A DNA stretch of 64,000 nucleotides from NCBI GenBank assembly GCA_019119225.1, contig DWXM01000071.1, positions 1 through 64,000 on the forward strand, given 5' to 3'. The notes below the pieces were generated by a model. The model did not search any database and was not told where the DNA came from. It was given only the letters and a program-made list of their open reading frames with translations. The DNA is from Candidatus Nosocomiicoccus stercorigallinarum (GTDB lineage Bacteria; Bacillota; Bacilli; Staphylococcales; Salinicoccaceae). Positions 7,334-15,155 of this stretch are shown one piece after another (the stretch's first letter is position 1; every line of letters starts with the position of its first letter). Made by a program: the position numbers and the translations under genes.

Positions 7334-8305
7334 ATGAAAAAGTGGTTGCTTATTTTAACATCTCTTTTACTTACATTTAGTTTATCTTCTAAAGCATTTG
7401 CTGCTTCAGAATGGAAAGAAAGTGTAACTATATATGGTGCAGGATTAGAAAACTCACCGGACAAAGAAAAAATGACTGAGTTACTTGGTACGAAAGACTC
7501 AGATGTTATCGACTATGTTTACGGTAATGATACTGAAAAGTATATTAACTATAGATATGACGATAGTATTTTATTCTCAAGTATTCGTATTATGGAGAAA
7601 AACTCCGGCGGGTTAACAATTGATATCGACGAAACATACGGTAAAATCACACAAATTAGCCCACAAACTTACCAAAATGCTCTAATCACAGCTGGCGTCA
7701 CTGATGCAGACGTAACAATCGCTGCACCACACGACGTTACAGGAGAATCAGCGTTAACAGGCATCTATAAAGCATACGAAGTTCAAGGTGAAAGTTTAAA
7801 TCCTGAGTATACGAAAAATGCTCAAGATGAACTAAACACAATCTCAGACATCACGTCTGAAAACGAAGGTAAAGATGGTTACAGTGAATCTCAGTTAAAT
7901 AAAGCCATTACTGAAATTAAAATTACGATCATTAACCAAATCAACGATGGTAAAGATTTAACTGAAGATGATGTTCGTCAAATTGTTGATGAAAAACTTA
8001 AAGACAATGGTTTACAAGACGTCATCACAGATAATCAGAAAAACCAAATCATTAATATCATCATTCAAATTAAAAACTCAGGATTCTTTAATGAAGATTC
8101 TGCAAATAAGATTTTAGATAGCTCAAAGGACTTACTTAACCAAATTAAAGACAGTGGCGCGTTTAAAGACGCAAAAGAGCAAGCAAAAAACTTAGGAAAT
8201 GACATTAAAGATTTCTCTCAAAGTGAAGAAGGCCAAGGACTTATTGAGTCTATCAAGTCATTCTTTAGATCACTGTTTGAATCAATTAAAAACTTATTTA
8301 ACTAA
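7334..8305 (+). CDS. Secreted DUF1002-family protein
   Basis: The 323-residue protein has a Sec signal peptide: MKKW, a hydrophobic core, then SKAFA cut before ASEW at about residue 24. The mature part shows the DUF1002 pattern, including the PQTYQNALITAGVTDADVTI region and GESALTGIYKAYE (about residues 115-155). The C-terminal half is helical and polar, rich in Asp, Lys and Asn, with repeated LLNQIKDSG/IIQIKNSG-like segments. The function of DUF1002 is not known; extracellular or cell-wall location is inferred from the signal. It is a single gene with its own promoter (RBS AGAGG) and terminator, convergent with the ABC exporter. Confidence 0.85.
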   Translation: MKKWLLILTSLLLTFSLSSKAFAASEWKESVTIYGAGLENSPDKEKMTELLGTKDSDVIDYVYGNDTEKYINYRYDDSILFSSIRIMEKNSGGLTIDIDETYGKITQISPQTYQNALITAGVTDADVTIAAPHDVTGESALTGIYKAYEVQGESLNPEYTKNAQDELNTISDITSENEGKDGYSESQLNKAITEIKITIINQINDGKDLTEDDVRQIVDEKLKDNGLQDVITDNQKNQIINIIIQIKNSGFFNEDSANKILDSSKDLLNQIKDSGAFKDAKEQAKNLGNDIKDFSQSEEGQGLIESIKSFFRSLFESIKNLFN

Positions 8306-8308
8306 ACA

Positions 8309-8343
8309 AAATGCCGATGGGAATTATTCCTATCGGCATTTTT
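8309..8343. terminator. Bidirectional terminator
   Basis: AAAATGCCGATAGGAAT-type arms form a stem around TTA, with T-runs usable on both strands. It lies between the DUF1002 gene and the convergent ABC permease gene. Confidence 0.85.
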
Positions 8344-8344
8344 G

Positions 8345-9547
8345 TTACATATTTTTCATCTTTTTAATTGATTTTAATATACTAGAATCATTCATTAATA
8401 TGTTGCGTTTGTAAACAGTCGTCGTTAAGAAGAGTATCAATACGACTGAAATAGCGAGAATTACGATACTGATATATATTACACTCATCGGCGTATCTAA
8501 GTTAAGTAGTCGTACTGGCATTGTAAATGGTGTGAAGAATGGGAAGTAACTACTTATTTTTAATAAAGTTCCGTCACTATTCATAATGTTAAATAGACCG
8601 ATATAAAATCCACCAATTGAAATAAATGTTAGTGGCATAAGTCCTTGTTGTAAGTCTTCCATACGTGAAATAAATGAACCGAGTAACGCTGCAAATATTA
8701 AGTATAATAATAATCCGAGCACTAAAAATACGATAGAGTATACAATAATTGGTACAGTTTGCTCATTTGAAACTAATTCAAAGTCTGATAACGTCTTTTG
8801 TAAAGAAGACGTTTTAAATGCAATGAGTCCTGAACCAATCACAATGAGTATTTGTGTGAAAGATACGAGTATAATCGCGCTTACTTTCGCTAAAACATGT
8901 CGCGTCGGTGATATACTAGACACGATCATTTCAATCACTCGTGATGATTTCTCATGTGCAACTTCCGTTGCGATTTGACTCGCATATCCCATGATGATAA
9001 AAAACATAAGCATAATAACAGCGTAAATAATGACTATATTGAGTAAGTTCTCACTTTCAAAAAATCCGACATCGTCTGTTTCACCGTCAGGGTCACTACT
9101 TTTTACTGTTAAATCTGCAGTTGAATCAAGTAAAGCTAAATCTTCTTCAGAAATATCAATCGCATTTGACACGTATATTTTGTTTAACTCATCGAGTGCA
9201 ACTTCTATCGCTTGGTGGTTATCGTTAGATAGCTCATTGTCAGTAGTTAACGTCGCTTTAATCGGTAACTCTTCAGAGTCAATTGTGAGTACATTGTTAG
9301 AATCCGGCTCTATAATAATCGTATCATCGAACGATGTAATGACATCCGTAACGACTTCTCTATCTTCCTCTGTCGCTTCTATCGTTAGGACCGTTTTTTC
9401 ATCTTCACTGTCAAATAAATTTAAAATTTTGTCGAAGTTCATACCTGCAAATACGAATAGGATAAGTAATAGTGTCGTAATTATAAAAGATTTTGATTTA
9501 ACTTTTTGTGTATACGTCGACAGTAATGTCACTAAAAACTTATTCAT
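8345..9547 (-). CDS. ABC-2 type exporter permease (NatB/YhaP-like)
   Basis: This 400-residue membrane protein has one N-terminal transmembrane segment (about 18-37), a large polar extracellular loop to about residue 165, then five or six segments. That is the layout of ABC2 membrane proteins such as YhaP/NatB. The motif EVAHEKSSRVIEMIVSS, typical of this family, sits after the second segment. The start was set at the ATG at 9547, inside the end of the ATPase gene (8-base overlap) with GGTGAG upstream; a GTG at 9556 is the alternative. It forms the channel of an exporter whose substrate is unknown. Neighbouring LytTR-DUF3021 genes may control it. Confidence 0.85.
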   Translation of the reverse strand: MNKFLVTLLSTYTQKVKSKSFIITTLLLILFVFAGMNFDKILNLFDSEDEKTVLTIEATEEDREVVTDVITSFDDTIIIEPDSNNVLTIDSEELPIKATLTTDNELSNDNHQAIEVALDELNKIYVSNAIDISEEDLALLDSTADLTVKSSDPDGETDDVGFFESENLLNIVIIYAVIMLMFFIIMGYASQIATEVAHEKSSRVIEMIVSSISPTRHVLAKVSAIILVSFTQILIVIGSGLIAFKTSSLQKTLSDFELVSNEQTVPIIVYSIVFLVLGLLLYLIFAALLGSFISRMEDLQQGLMPLTFISIGGFYIGLFNIMNSDGTLLKISSYFPFFTPFTMPVRLLNLDTPMSVIYISIVILAISVVLILFLTTTVYKRNILMNDSSILKSIKKMKNM

Positions 9548-10439
9548 CGCGCTCACCCACTTTACTTATAAATATTTCGTTTAACGTCGGATCTTTTACG
9601 CTAAACTCGCTAAAGTAACCAAGTGGTGTAATACGCTCATAAATTGGTTGTGCGATTGTTTCATCTTCAATTTTTAACGTTACTAAATCATTTGACTTAT
9701 TATAAGATAAAACACCTGGATGATCTTTTAAAAATGATACGTCATGCGTACCACGAATCAATATCGTTTTTTGTTTATAGTCATCTTTAATTGACTGAAT
9801 CGAACCTTCCGCGACTTGTGTGCCACGTTTTAAAATACAAATCGATTCACATAATTCTTCGACATGTTCCATACGATGCGTACTAAAAATAATCGTCGCA
9901 CCGTTTTTGTTTAACTCTTTAACAGCTTCCTTTAACAACTCCACGTTGACCGGGTCTAATCCAGAAAACGGCTCATCGAGTATAACTAGCTTCGGATCAT
10001 GAATAATACTCGCAATAAGTTGAATCTTTTGTTGATTCCCTTTAGATAATGCACCGATTTTTTTCTTCATGTTTTCAGATACGTTAAAACGTTCCAGCCA
10101 ATATTCTAGTTGCTTTTTAGCATCTTGTTTTGACATGTTTTTAAGTTGCGCAAGATAAAGCACTTGCTCCTCGACTGTCAGTTTCGGATGTAATCCACGT
10201 TCTTCAGGTAAATAACCGATGTAATCCGTAAAATTATAATCGATTTTTTTATCGTTAAACGTCACAGAGCCACTTGTCGGCTTTAATATATTTAAAATCA
10301 TACGAAACGTTGTCGTTTTCCCTGCACCGTTTCCACCGAGTAAACCGTACATTTCACCATCTTGAACATTAAAATTTAAATTATCCACGGCAGTATAGTT
10401 ACCGAATTCTTTCGTCAAATGTTCAATTTTAAGTCCCAT
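9540..10439 (-). CDS. ABC exporter ATP-binding protein (NatA/YhaQ-like)
   Basis: The 299-residue ATPase has Walker A GGNGAGKT (residues 35-42), signature LSKGNQQK, Walker B LVILDEP and the switch histidine in STHRMEHVEE. The C-terminal domain of about 80 residues resembles the DUF4162 tail of YhaQ/NatA proteins. It should energise the permease encoded directly after it. The start was set at the third in-frame ATG (10439), which has AGGATG at correct spacing; two earlier ATGs overlap that site. Substrate unknown. Confidence 0.9.
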   Translation of the reverse strand: MGLKIEHLTKEFGNYTAVDNLNFNVQDGEMYGLLGGNGAGKTTTFRMILNILKPTSGSVTFNDKKIDYNFTDYIGYLPEERGLHPKLTVEEQVLYLAQLKNMSKQDAKKQLEYWLERFNVSENMKKKIGALSKGNQQKIQLIASIIHDPKLVILDEPFSGLDPVNVELLKEAVKELNKNGATIIFSTHRMEHVEELCESICILKRGTQVAEGSIQSIKDDYKQKTILIRGTHDVSFLKDHPGVLSYNKSNDLVTLKIEDETIAQPIYERITPLGYFSEFSVKDPTLNEIFISKVGERDE

Positions 10440-10516
10440 AAGCATCATCCTAATTCTTTTTGTATATTATTTAGTATAACGTGAAATACCTTCAATATAA
10501 AAGTTCTCTAGGTGTA

Positions 10517-10891
10517 TTATTTATCATTTAATTTTTTGTTAATTTCTTTACTATCACGAATTGCCAAGATAATAAATATACTTTGGATGATTAGAATAAT
10601 GACAACGATTGAAGCGGCGTAGAATAAAATGTCTGTCAGATTTGCTGATATCCATCCGTTCATTACTGCTACAGTAGTGAAAGCACCAGTACCGACAACA
10701 AGTTGTATGAGTCCAGCAAGATATGGTGGCATTTTAGTTAAATGTGCACAAGTGGCAAGCCCGATCATTAGAGATGCAATCCACACTGACATAATCTCCC
10801 GAGAAGGCTCTAAAATCATAAGTGAAACTAAATAGATGAAGCTCCCGATTAGTACAGATTGAACCATAAACTTTAATGCATTTCCTAACAT
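10517..10891 (-). CDS. DUF3021-family membrane protein
   Basis: The 124-residue protein has four hydrophobic segments (about residues 7-27, 33-48, 57-77 and 85-108) and a charged tail ending KEINKKLNDK. This size and layout, directly after a LytTR gene, are typical of DUF3021 proteins. In known pairs of this kind the membrane protein restrains the LytTR regulator; that role is inferred here. Its ATG immediately follows the LytTR stop codon. The ABC exporter lies 77 bp downstream in the same direction. Confidence 0.8.
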   Translation of the reverse strand: MLGNALKFMVQSVLIGSFIYLVSLMILEPSREIMSVWIASLMIGLATCAHLTKMPPYLAGLIQLVVGTGAFTTVAVMNGWISANLTDILFYAASIVVIILIIQSIFIILAIRDSKEINKKLNDK

Positions 10892-11335
10892 TTAAATCCC
10901 CAACCTTTCTTTTAAAATAGATACAAATCGTCTTGAAATATTGACCTTTTGTCCGTTCGACATGACTGCAATTAAATTTCCTGAAAAAGAAGGCTCGACT
11001 TTTTTGATCATCTGTATGTTCAACAACTCAGACTTCGATACTTGCATAAACGTATTCGAGTTCAATTCATCTAAAAATGTCGTCAGACTTTTATACGTTT
11101 GTACTGATTCTTTATTCGTATAAATCGTCAGGATTTTATTATGGATTTCCGCACAAACGATATCCATCTTTTTAATGACGGTAAATTCATCATCCGATTT
11201 CACAGTGATGTTTTCCTTATCTTTCGTAAAATGGTCGACATACGACAACACTCGTGCGCCAACAGTAGCATTTTGTGCATGTACTTGTACTTCATCTTCT
11301 TCTAAACTACAATTAATAATAAGATCAACCTTCAC
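10892..11335 (-). CDS. LytTR-domain transcriptional regulator
   Basis: The 147-residue protein carries a LytTR DNA-binding domain from about residue 50, including TFMQVSKSELLNIQMIKKVEPSF-like sequence and NISRRFVSILKERLG at the end. It has no receiver domain, as in stand-alone LytTR/DUF3021 systems. The start was set to the GTG at 11335, six bases after GGGAGGGG; the longer frame (GTG at 11353) would begin upstream of that site. It likely controls itself and perhaps the adjacent ABC exporter. A short inverted repeat CGGT-ACA-ACCG at 11420-11430 is a candidate site with weak support. Confidence 0.88.
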   Translation of the reverse strand: MKVDLIINCSLEEDEVQVHAQNATVGARVLSYVDHFTKDKENITVKSDDEFTVIKKMDIVCAEIHNKILTIYTNKESVQTYKSLTTFLDELNSNTFMQVSKSELLNIQMIKKVEPSFSGNLIAVMSNGQKVNISRRFVSILKERLGI

Positions 11336-11435
11336 ATTCGACCCCTCCCTCACTTCTTAAATTCAGTATACAATTATCTTTAAAATTACAGTTAAAAAAT
11401 TCGTAAGTGGTAAAAATATCGGTACAACCGGTAAA

Positions 11436-11469
11436 AAAAGCACTCCTCTAATAAGAGAAGTGCTTATAT
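11436..11469 (-). terminator. Terminator of the orphan gene transcript
   Basis: On the minus strand AAGCACTTCTCT pairs with AGAGGAGTGCTT and is followed by seven Ts. It lies beyond palindrome array A, so that array is within the transcribed 3' region of the orphan gene. Confidence 0.75.
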
Positions 11470-11470
11470 T

Positions 11471-11653
11471 TAACATATTTATTATTTTTAGTTCGATTTT
11501 TGTTAAATAAACAGTTTTATTTAACACTTTTTAGTTGTTTGCATTCAACTTTGTTAGATAAAAAAATATATTTAACAAAAATCAGTCCTACAATCATAAA
11601 TATGTTAATTATCCTGATATATCTAACATATTCCGAGAATTTTTGTTAAATAA
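11471..11653. repeat. Palindrome array A: inverted TGTTA half-sites at 51-bp period
   Basis: Three 26-bp inverted repeats, each opening TGTTA and closing TAACA, occupy 11501-11526, 11552-11577 and 11603-11628. They are exactly 51 bp apart. The best has arms TGTTAAATAA and TTATTTAACA. Extra single half-sites lie at 11471-11475 (TAACA) and 11644-11648 (TGTTA, then AATAA). The spacers differ from one another. The region from the LytTR gene to the orphan gene (11336-11674) holds only this array and the terminator. Confidence 0.85.
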
Positions 11654-11674
11654 GTTTAGATTAAGCTAGCAACC

Positions 11675-12130
11675 TTACCTAAACTTCTCTTTATGATGTT
11701 CAATGATATCCGGATGACTATTCAACATGTCTTCACCCTTTTGAGTTAACACATTTTCTTCATCAACAAAATCTAAAGTCTTTAACCACTTTAATTCATC
11801 TTTAAATTTCAACCCATACTCTTGTGAGAAAAACTTCGGAATTCGTTTACGATTCACATTCTTAAGCCACCAAAGCATAACAACGTGACCGAATACTAAC
11901 TCGTCGTCATTAATGAACGTCATATATGATTTATGCGGCAATAATGTTTTAGATAATTTAATTTGCTTTAACAGATTATGCGCATCCCCTTCAGAGGCAA
12001 TATACGGAATCTTATCGTATCCATCTTCACGATAATCCTGTTCTAGCTTCTCTCTAAGCGATAAAACACCATCACGCTCACGATCCTCACGACTCTTTTT
12101 AGAAAAGAAGAAATCTAAAAACTTTCCCAC
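11675..12130 (-). CDS. Orphan hypothetical protein between two palindrome arrays
   Basis: The protein has 151 residues from the GTG at 12130 (GAGGTG six bases upstream); a GTG at 12139 would add three residues. I do not recognise a named family. Visible features are a basic, charged N-terminus (FFFSKKSREDRERDG), a middle segment with HVVMLWWLKN, and a C-terminal part (EYGLKFKDELKWLKTLDFVDEE, then LTQKGEDMLNS). The last part looks like the wing region of winged-helix proteins, giving a weak hint of DNA binding. It has no signal peptide or membrane span. It stands alone: its own TATAAT-type -10 region upstream, palindrome arrays on both sides, and a terminator after array A. Confidence 0.7.
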   Translation of the reverse strand: MGKFLDFFFSKKSREDRERDGVLSLREKLEQDYREDGYDKIPYIASEGDAHNLLKQIKLSKTLLPHKSYMTFINDDELVFGHVVMLWWLKNVNRKRIPKFFSQEYGLKFKDELKWLKTLDFVDEENVLTQKGEDMLNSHPDIIEHHKEKFR

Positions 12131-12221
12131 TACCTTCACCTCTACTGAAACACTGTTAATTATAATGATAGCACATCTTTTATATAGTTTAACTAATGCT
12201 TCATAGTGGTATTTTTTTATT

Positions 12222-12404
12222 TTACAAAATCAAAGTCTCAATAAGGTATTTGTTAATTAAATACTTTTATTTAACATATTCATCTATTAATCCATATTTT
12301 TGTTAGATAAAATGATTTATTTAACAAAAATCAGTATAAACAACCAAAATTTGTTAATTATCCACGGATATCTAACAAAATCGCACATTTTTTGTTAAAT
12401 AAAA
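12222..12404. repeat. Palindrome array B: second copy upstream of the orphan gene
   Basis: Three 26-bp inverted repeats lie at 12251-12276, 12301-12326 and 12352-12377, 50 and 51 bp apart. A weak half-site TTACA lies at 12222-12226 and a lone TGTTA at 12393-12397, again 41 bp after the previous plus-strand half-site. The array aligns with array A in the same orientation, sharing TGTTAGATAAAA, ATTTAACAAAAATCAGT, TGTTAATTATCC and ATATCTAACA. It fills most of the 377-bp gap between the orphan gene (start 12130) and the GMC gene end (12508). Confidence 0.85.
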
Positions 12405-12467
12405 GTCAAATCTATCATCAACTTCTCAACACTTCCTACCCTTCATCCTTTTAAAAAAATAAAAACC

Positions 12468-12500
12468 CCTAAAACTAGACTTCTAGTTCTAGGGGTTAAA
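12468..12500. terminator. Terminator of the GMC dehydrogenase operon
   Basis: AACCCCTA-AACTAG and CTAGTT-TAGGGGTT form a long stem, with a T-rich stretch downstream on the minus strand. Confidence 0.85.
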
Positions 12501-12507
12501 TAATATA

Positions 12508-14262
12508 TTAAGCTTTTGCTGCTTTTTTCTCTTTTACTAATTGTCCGCCACCGTCGTCTAAGTATTTAAGAATACCTTCTGACGCACGGTATGCGAGTGC
12601 ACCGATTGTTGGTGTTGGGTGGTGTCCTCCAAATTGAGGGAATGCTGATCCACCGACTACGAATAGGTTATCAACGTCCCACATTTGTAGGTAATTGTTG
12701 ACTGCTGAAGTTTCACTTGATTCACCCATGATTACTCCACCTGTGTAGTGTCCACCTTCATACTGGTGGTTAAATTCATCTGGTACTTCGTCGTCTTCGA
12801 TGTGGTCTGCACCCATCGCATCTAAGATTTCATGACATTTTTCTACACCAAACTTCGCAATGTTACGTTCGTTGTCACCGAATTTGTAAGTGACGCGTAA
12901 TAACGGATCACCAAACTCATCTTTATAAGTTGGGTCTAGGTCTGTGTAGTTATGGTAGTAAGATAATGCTGTTGCTGAGTACCAAACGTGTAACATACTG
13001 TACGCATATTTTAGTGATTCTTCCTTGAACTCTTTACCCCAGCTAGGTGTGTCATCTTTAACGTTTTGTCCACTTGCAATCGCACCGAATCCATATTGTC
13101 TTAATTCGATACATCCTCCACCGATAAAGTCGAGGTCTGAGTGGTCAAAGTTATCCGCTTGGTAGTCGTTTAAGCACGCACCAAGTGCTCCTGCACCCAT
13201 GTAAAGGTTGAATTTCTTATCGTCAAAGAATCCTCTCGCACCAACAAATGCTGAGTTATATTGTCCGTTGAAGTTACGTCCAATTACACCTTTACGCGTT
13301 TCTGGATCGTACTGTTCGCCGATATCTGAAAGCATAAGTAGACGGTTATTTGAAATTGCAAATGCAGCTAATACAACAACGTCTGATGGCTGCTCGTATT
13401 CTTCACCTGTTACTAGGTCAGTATATAAAATACCTTCAGCTTTTTTAGAATCTTTGTCATAAATTACACGACGTGCTAAAGAGCTTGTACGTAACTCGAA
13501 GTTATCGTGTTTTAAAGCTGTAGGAATGACTGTAGCGAGTGGGTCAGATTTCGCACTAAAGTCACATCCTGCACGCGTACAGAATGAACAGTACATACAT
13601 TTATTAAGTTTTTCACCATCTGGGTTCTCATAGTTTGCAGACATGTTACCTGATGCCATTTGGAATGGGTGTAAACCTAATTCTTTTGCCGCATCTTTAA
13701 ATAATTTTAATGGTGGTGTCTCCTCCATTGGCGGGTTTGGCCATTCCATTTTACGCTCTGGCGCTAATGGATCTTGCTCTCCACCGATACCTGCAGTTTT
13801 TTCCCATTTTTCATAGTATGGCTCTAATTCATCATAAGTAATTCCCCAGTCTTGAATAGACATCTCTTCAGGAATTTTATCTTTACCATAGCGTTCTTCT
13901 GTCATACTACGAATTTCAAAGTCATACGGCCAATAACGATATGTAGAACCTGCCCAGTGCACACTTGCACCACCAACGTCTACACCGAGTTGGAAGTCTT
14001 TCATTGTACGAACTGGCAATGCAGTTTCGTCAAGTTCGTTACGTGACGTCACTGTATCACCTTTAAGGTTTTGCATAATTTCGAATCTATTATCAAAACG
14101 TAACTCATCTTTTACACCGATGTAGTCTTCACGATTTGCGTTTTCACCACGTTCTAGTGTAACTACTTTTTTACCAGCTTTTGCCATTTCTGCACTGACA
14201 ACACCGCCAGCCCAGCCGGTACCTACGACTACTACGTCTACTTTATCTAATTTCTTAGCCAT
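12508..14262 (-). CDS. GMC-family FAD oxidoreductase (gluconate 2-dehydrogenase large-subunit type)
   Basis: The 584-residue flavoprotein has the FAD motif GTGWAGG (residues 14-20) and the GMC C-terminal block with GHYTGGVIMG and GGHHPTPTIGALAYRASE, carrying the catalytic histidines. It resembles large subunits of membrane gluconate/sugar/polyol dehydrogenases. Four cysteines in CxxCxxCxxxxC (Cys222, 225, 228, 233) could hold an Fe-S cluster, as known in some bacterial FAD-dependent glucose dehydrogenases. The subunit itself has no signal. It overlaps the Tat-exported subunit 3 gene by eight bases, so it may be carried out as a hitch-hiker. The substrate cannot be read from sequence, and no cytochrome subunit is nearby. 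Confidence 0.85.
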   Translation of the reverse strand: MAKKLDKVDVVVVGTGWAGGVVSAEMAKAGKKVVTLERGENANREDYIGVKDELRFDNRFEIMQNLKGDTVTSRNELDETALPVRTMKDFQLGVDVGGASVHWAGSTYRYWPYDFEIRSMTEERYGKDKIPEEMSIQDWGITYDELEPYYEKWEKTAGIGGEQDPLAPERKMEWPNPPMEETPPLKLFKDAAKELGLHPFQMASGNMSANYENPDGEKLNKCMYCSFCTRAGCDFSAKSDPLATVIPTALKHDNFELRTSSLARRVIYDKDSKKAEGILYTDLVTGEEYEQPSDVVVLAAFAISNNRLLMLSDIGEQYDPETRKGVIGRNFNGQYNSAFVGARGFFDDKKFNLYMGAGALGACLNDYQADNFDHSDLDFIGGGCIELRQYGFGAIASGQNVKDDTPSWGKEFKEESLKYAYSMLHVWYSATALSYYHNYTDLDPTYKDEFGDPLLRVTYKFGDNERNIAKFGVEKCHEILDAMGADHIEDDEVPDEFNHQYEGGHYTGGVIMGESSETSAVNNYLQMWDVDNLFVVGGSAFPQFGGHHPTPTIGALAYRASEGILKYLDDGGGQLVKEKKAAKA

Positions 14263-15052
14263 AAGTTACGCCTCCTCCTTGGTAATCTCTTAAACTTTCA
14301 GGCTCTAATTCTAAGAAGTCTTCTGAAGCAATATCGTTTTCCCATCCCATACGTGGACCAGGATATCCGATCATCTTCCAACCTTCCATGTTTCTATTAC
14401 CACCATAAGCTGGGTCAGAATACACACCTTCAATAACAAGGTCTCTTAACAAGCCGAAGAATGCTTCTGAACGCATACCTGGTGTTTCAACATCACCTGA
14501 TTCAAATTTTTTCAAGATATCAATCATCTGATCTTCTTCTAGTTCATGGAATTTTTTGTCATGTTCTTCTTGACTCACATCAGATAATTTTCTTAAACCA
14601 ATAATCATCATTTCGCCACGTGTAATTCTCTCTTGGCGACCATGAGTATCTGATTTCATTGGTTCAAATGGCCCTTGACGGTAATCAGTTGCGTTATGAC
14701 CATAATGTCCATACATTTGTCTATCGATAAAGTACGGCACACCAAGTTCAGTTGCACCTGGACCATTATCATCCTCTGGATATATTATGTCAGCTGCTGC
14801 TGCTAAGTTTTTAAAATCATCTTGACGACTAATATATGTACGTGCATCTTCAATTGGTAACGTGTCCGCTTGATTATCACCATTGCTTCCGCTACTGTCG
14901 CCGCCTTGGCCACTACCTGACTTATCATCATCTAAATTAAATCCAATAAGTCCACCAAGTAATGACCCACCGATTATACCACCGGTAGCCACACCAGTTG
15001 TTTTCAAGAAATCACGTCTTGAAAACTGCTTTTCATTTTTATTTTCTGGCAT
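14255..15052 (-). CDS. Gluconate 2-dehydrogenase subunit 3-family protein with Tat signal
   Basis: The 265-residue protein starts at the ATG at 15052 (GGGGGAA upstream); a start 10 codons earlier lacks a ribosome site. It has a twin-arginine signal FSRRDFLKTTG (Arg12-Arg13), a glycine-rich hydrophobic stretch, then a Gly/Ser/Asp linker of about 25 residues. The remainder fits the small-subunit family of GMC-type gluconate dehydrogenases. It probably chaperones and co-exports the flavoprotein encoded immediately downstream through the Tat pathway. tatAC are not in this window. Confidence 0.82.
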   Translation of the reverse strand: MPENKNEKQFSRRDFLKTTGVATGGIIGGSLLGGLIGFNLDDDKSGSGQGGDSSGSNGDNQADTLPIEDARTYISRQDDFKNLAAAADIIYPEDDNGPGATELGVPYFIDRQMYGHYGHNATDYRQGPFEPMKSDTHGRQERITRGEMMIIGLRKLSDVSQEEHDKKFHELEEDQMIDILKKFESGDVETPGMRSEAFFGLLRDLVIEGVYSDPAYGGNRNMEGWKMIGYPGPRMGWENDIASEDFLELEPESLRDYQGGGVTYG

Positions 15053-15117
15053 GTTAATTTCCCCCTTTTCATTAACATACATCTACTTTAAACCACTTAC
15101 ATTAAAAGTACAATATG

Positions 15118-15151
15118 AAAAAGGCATTAACTATAAGTTAATGCCTTTTTA
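15118..15151. terminator. Terminator of parEC
   Basis: AAAAAGGCATTAACT and AGTTAATGCCTTTTT form a near-perfect stem, usable in both directions. It lies just after parC on the minus strand. Confidence 0.85.
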
Positions 15152-15155
15152 CATT

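Noticed and set aside
9030-9584. 184-codon ORF opposite the ABC permease
   Set aside because: Ser/Val-rich translation antisense to a well-supported membrane protein; no ribosome site or homology recognised.
11420-11430. LytTR operator
   Set aside because: CGGT-ACA-ACCG is a short inverted repeat, but a second half-site at the expected spacing is missing; kept only as a note.
11471-12404. CRISPR array
   Set aside because: Palindromic repeats with differing spacers look CRISPR-like, but there are only three repeats per array, their interiors differ, some spacers are shared between arrays, and no cas genes are nearby.
11471-12404. Type III toxin-antitoxin (repeat RNA plus toxin)
   Set aside because: The repeats are not near-identical tandem units, one array is downstream of the gene, and the 151-residue protein does not resemble ToxN, CptN or TenpN.
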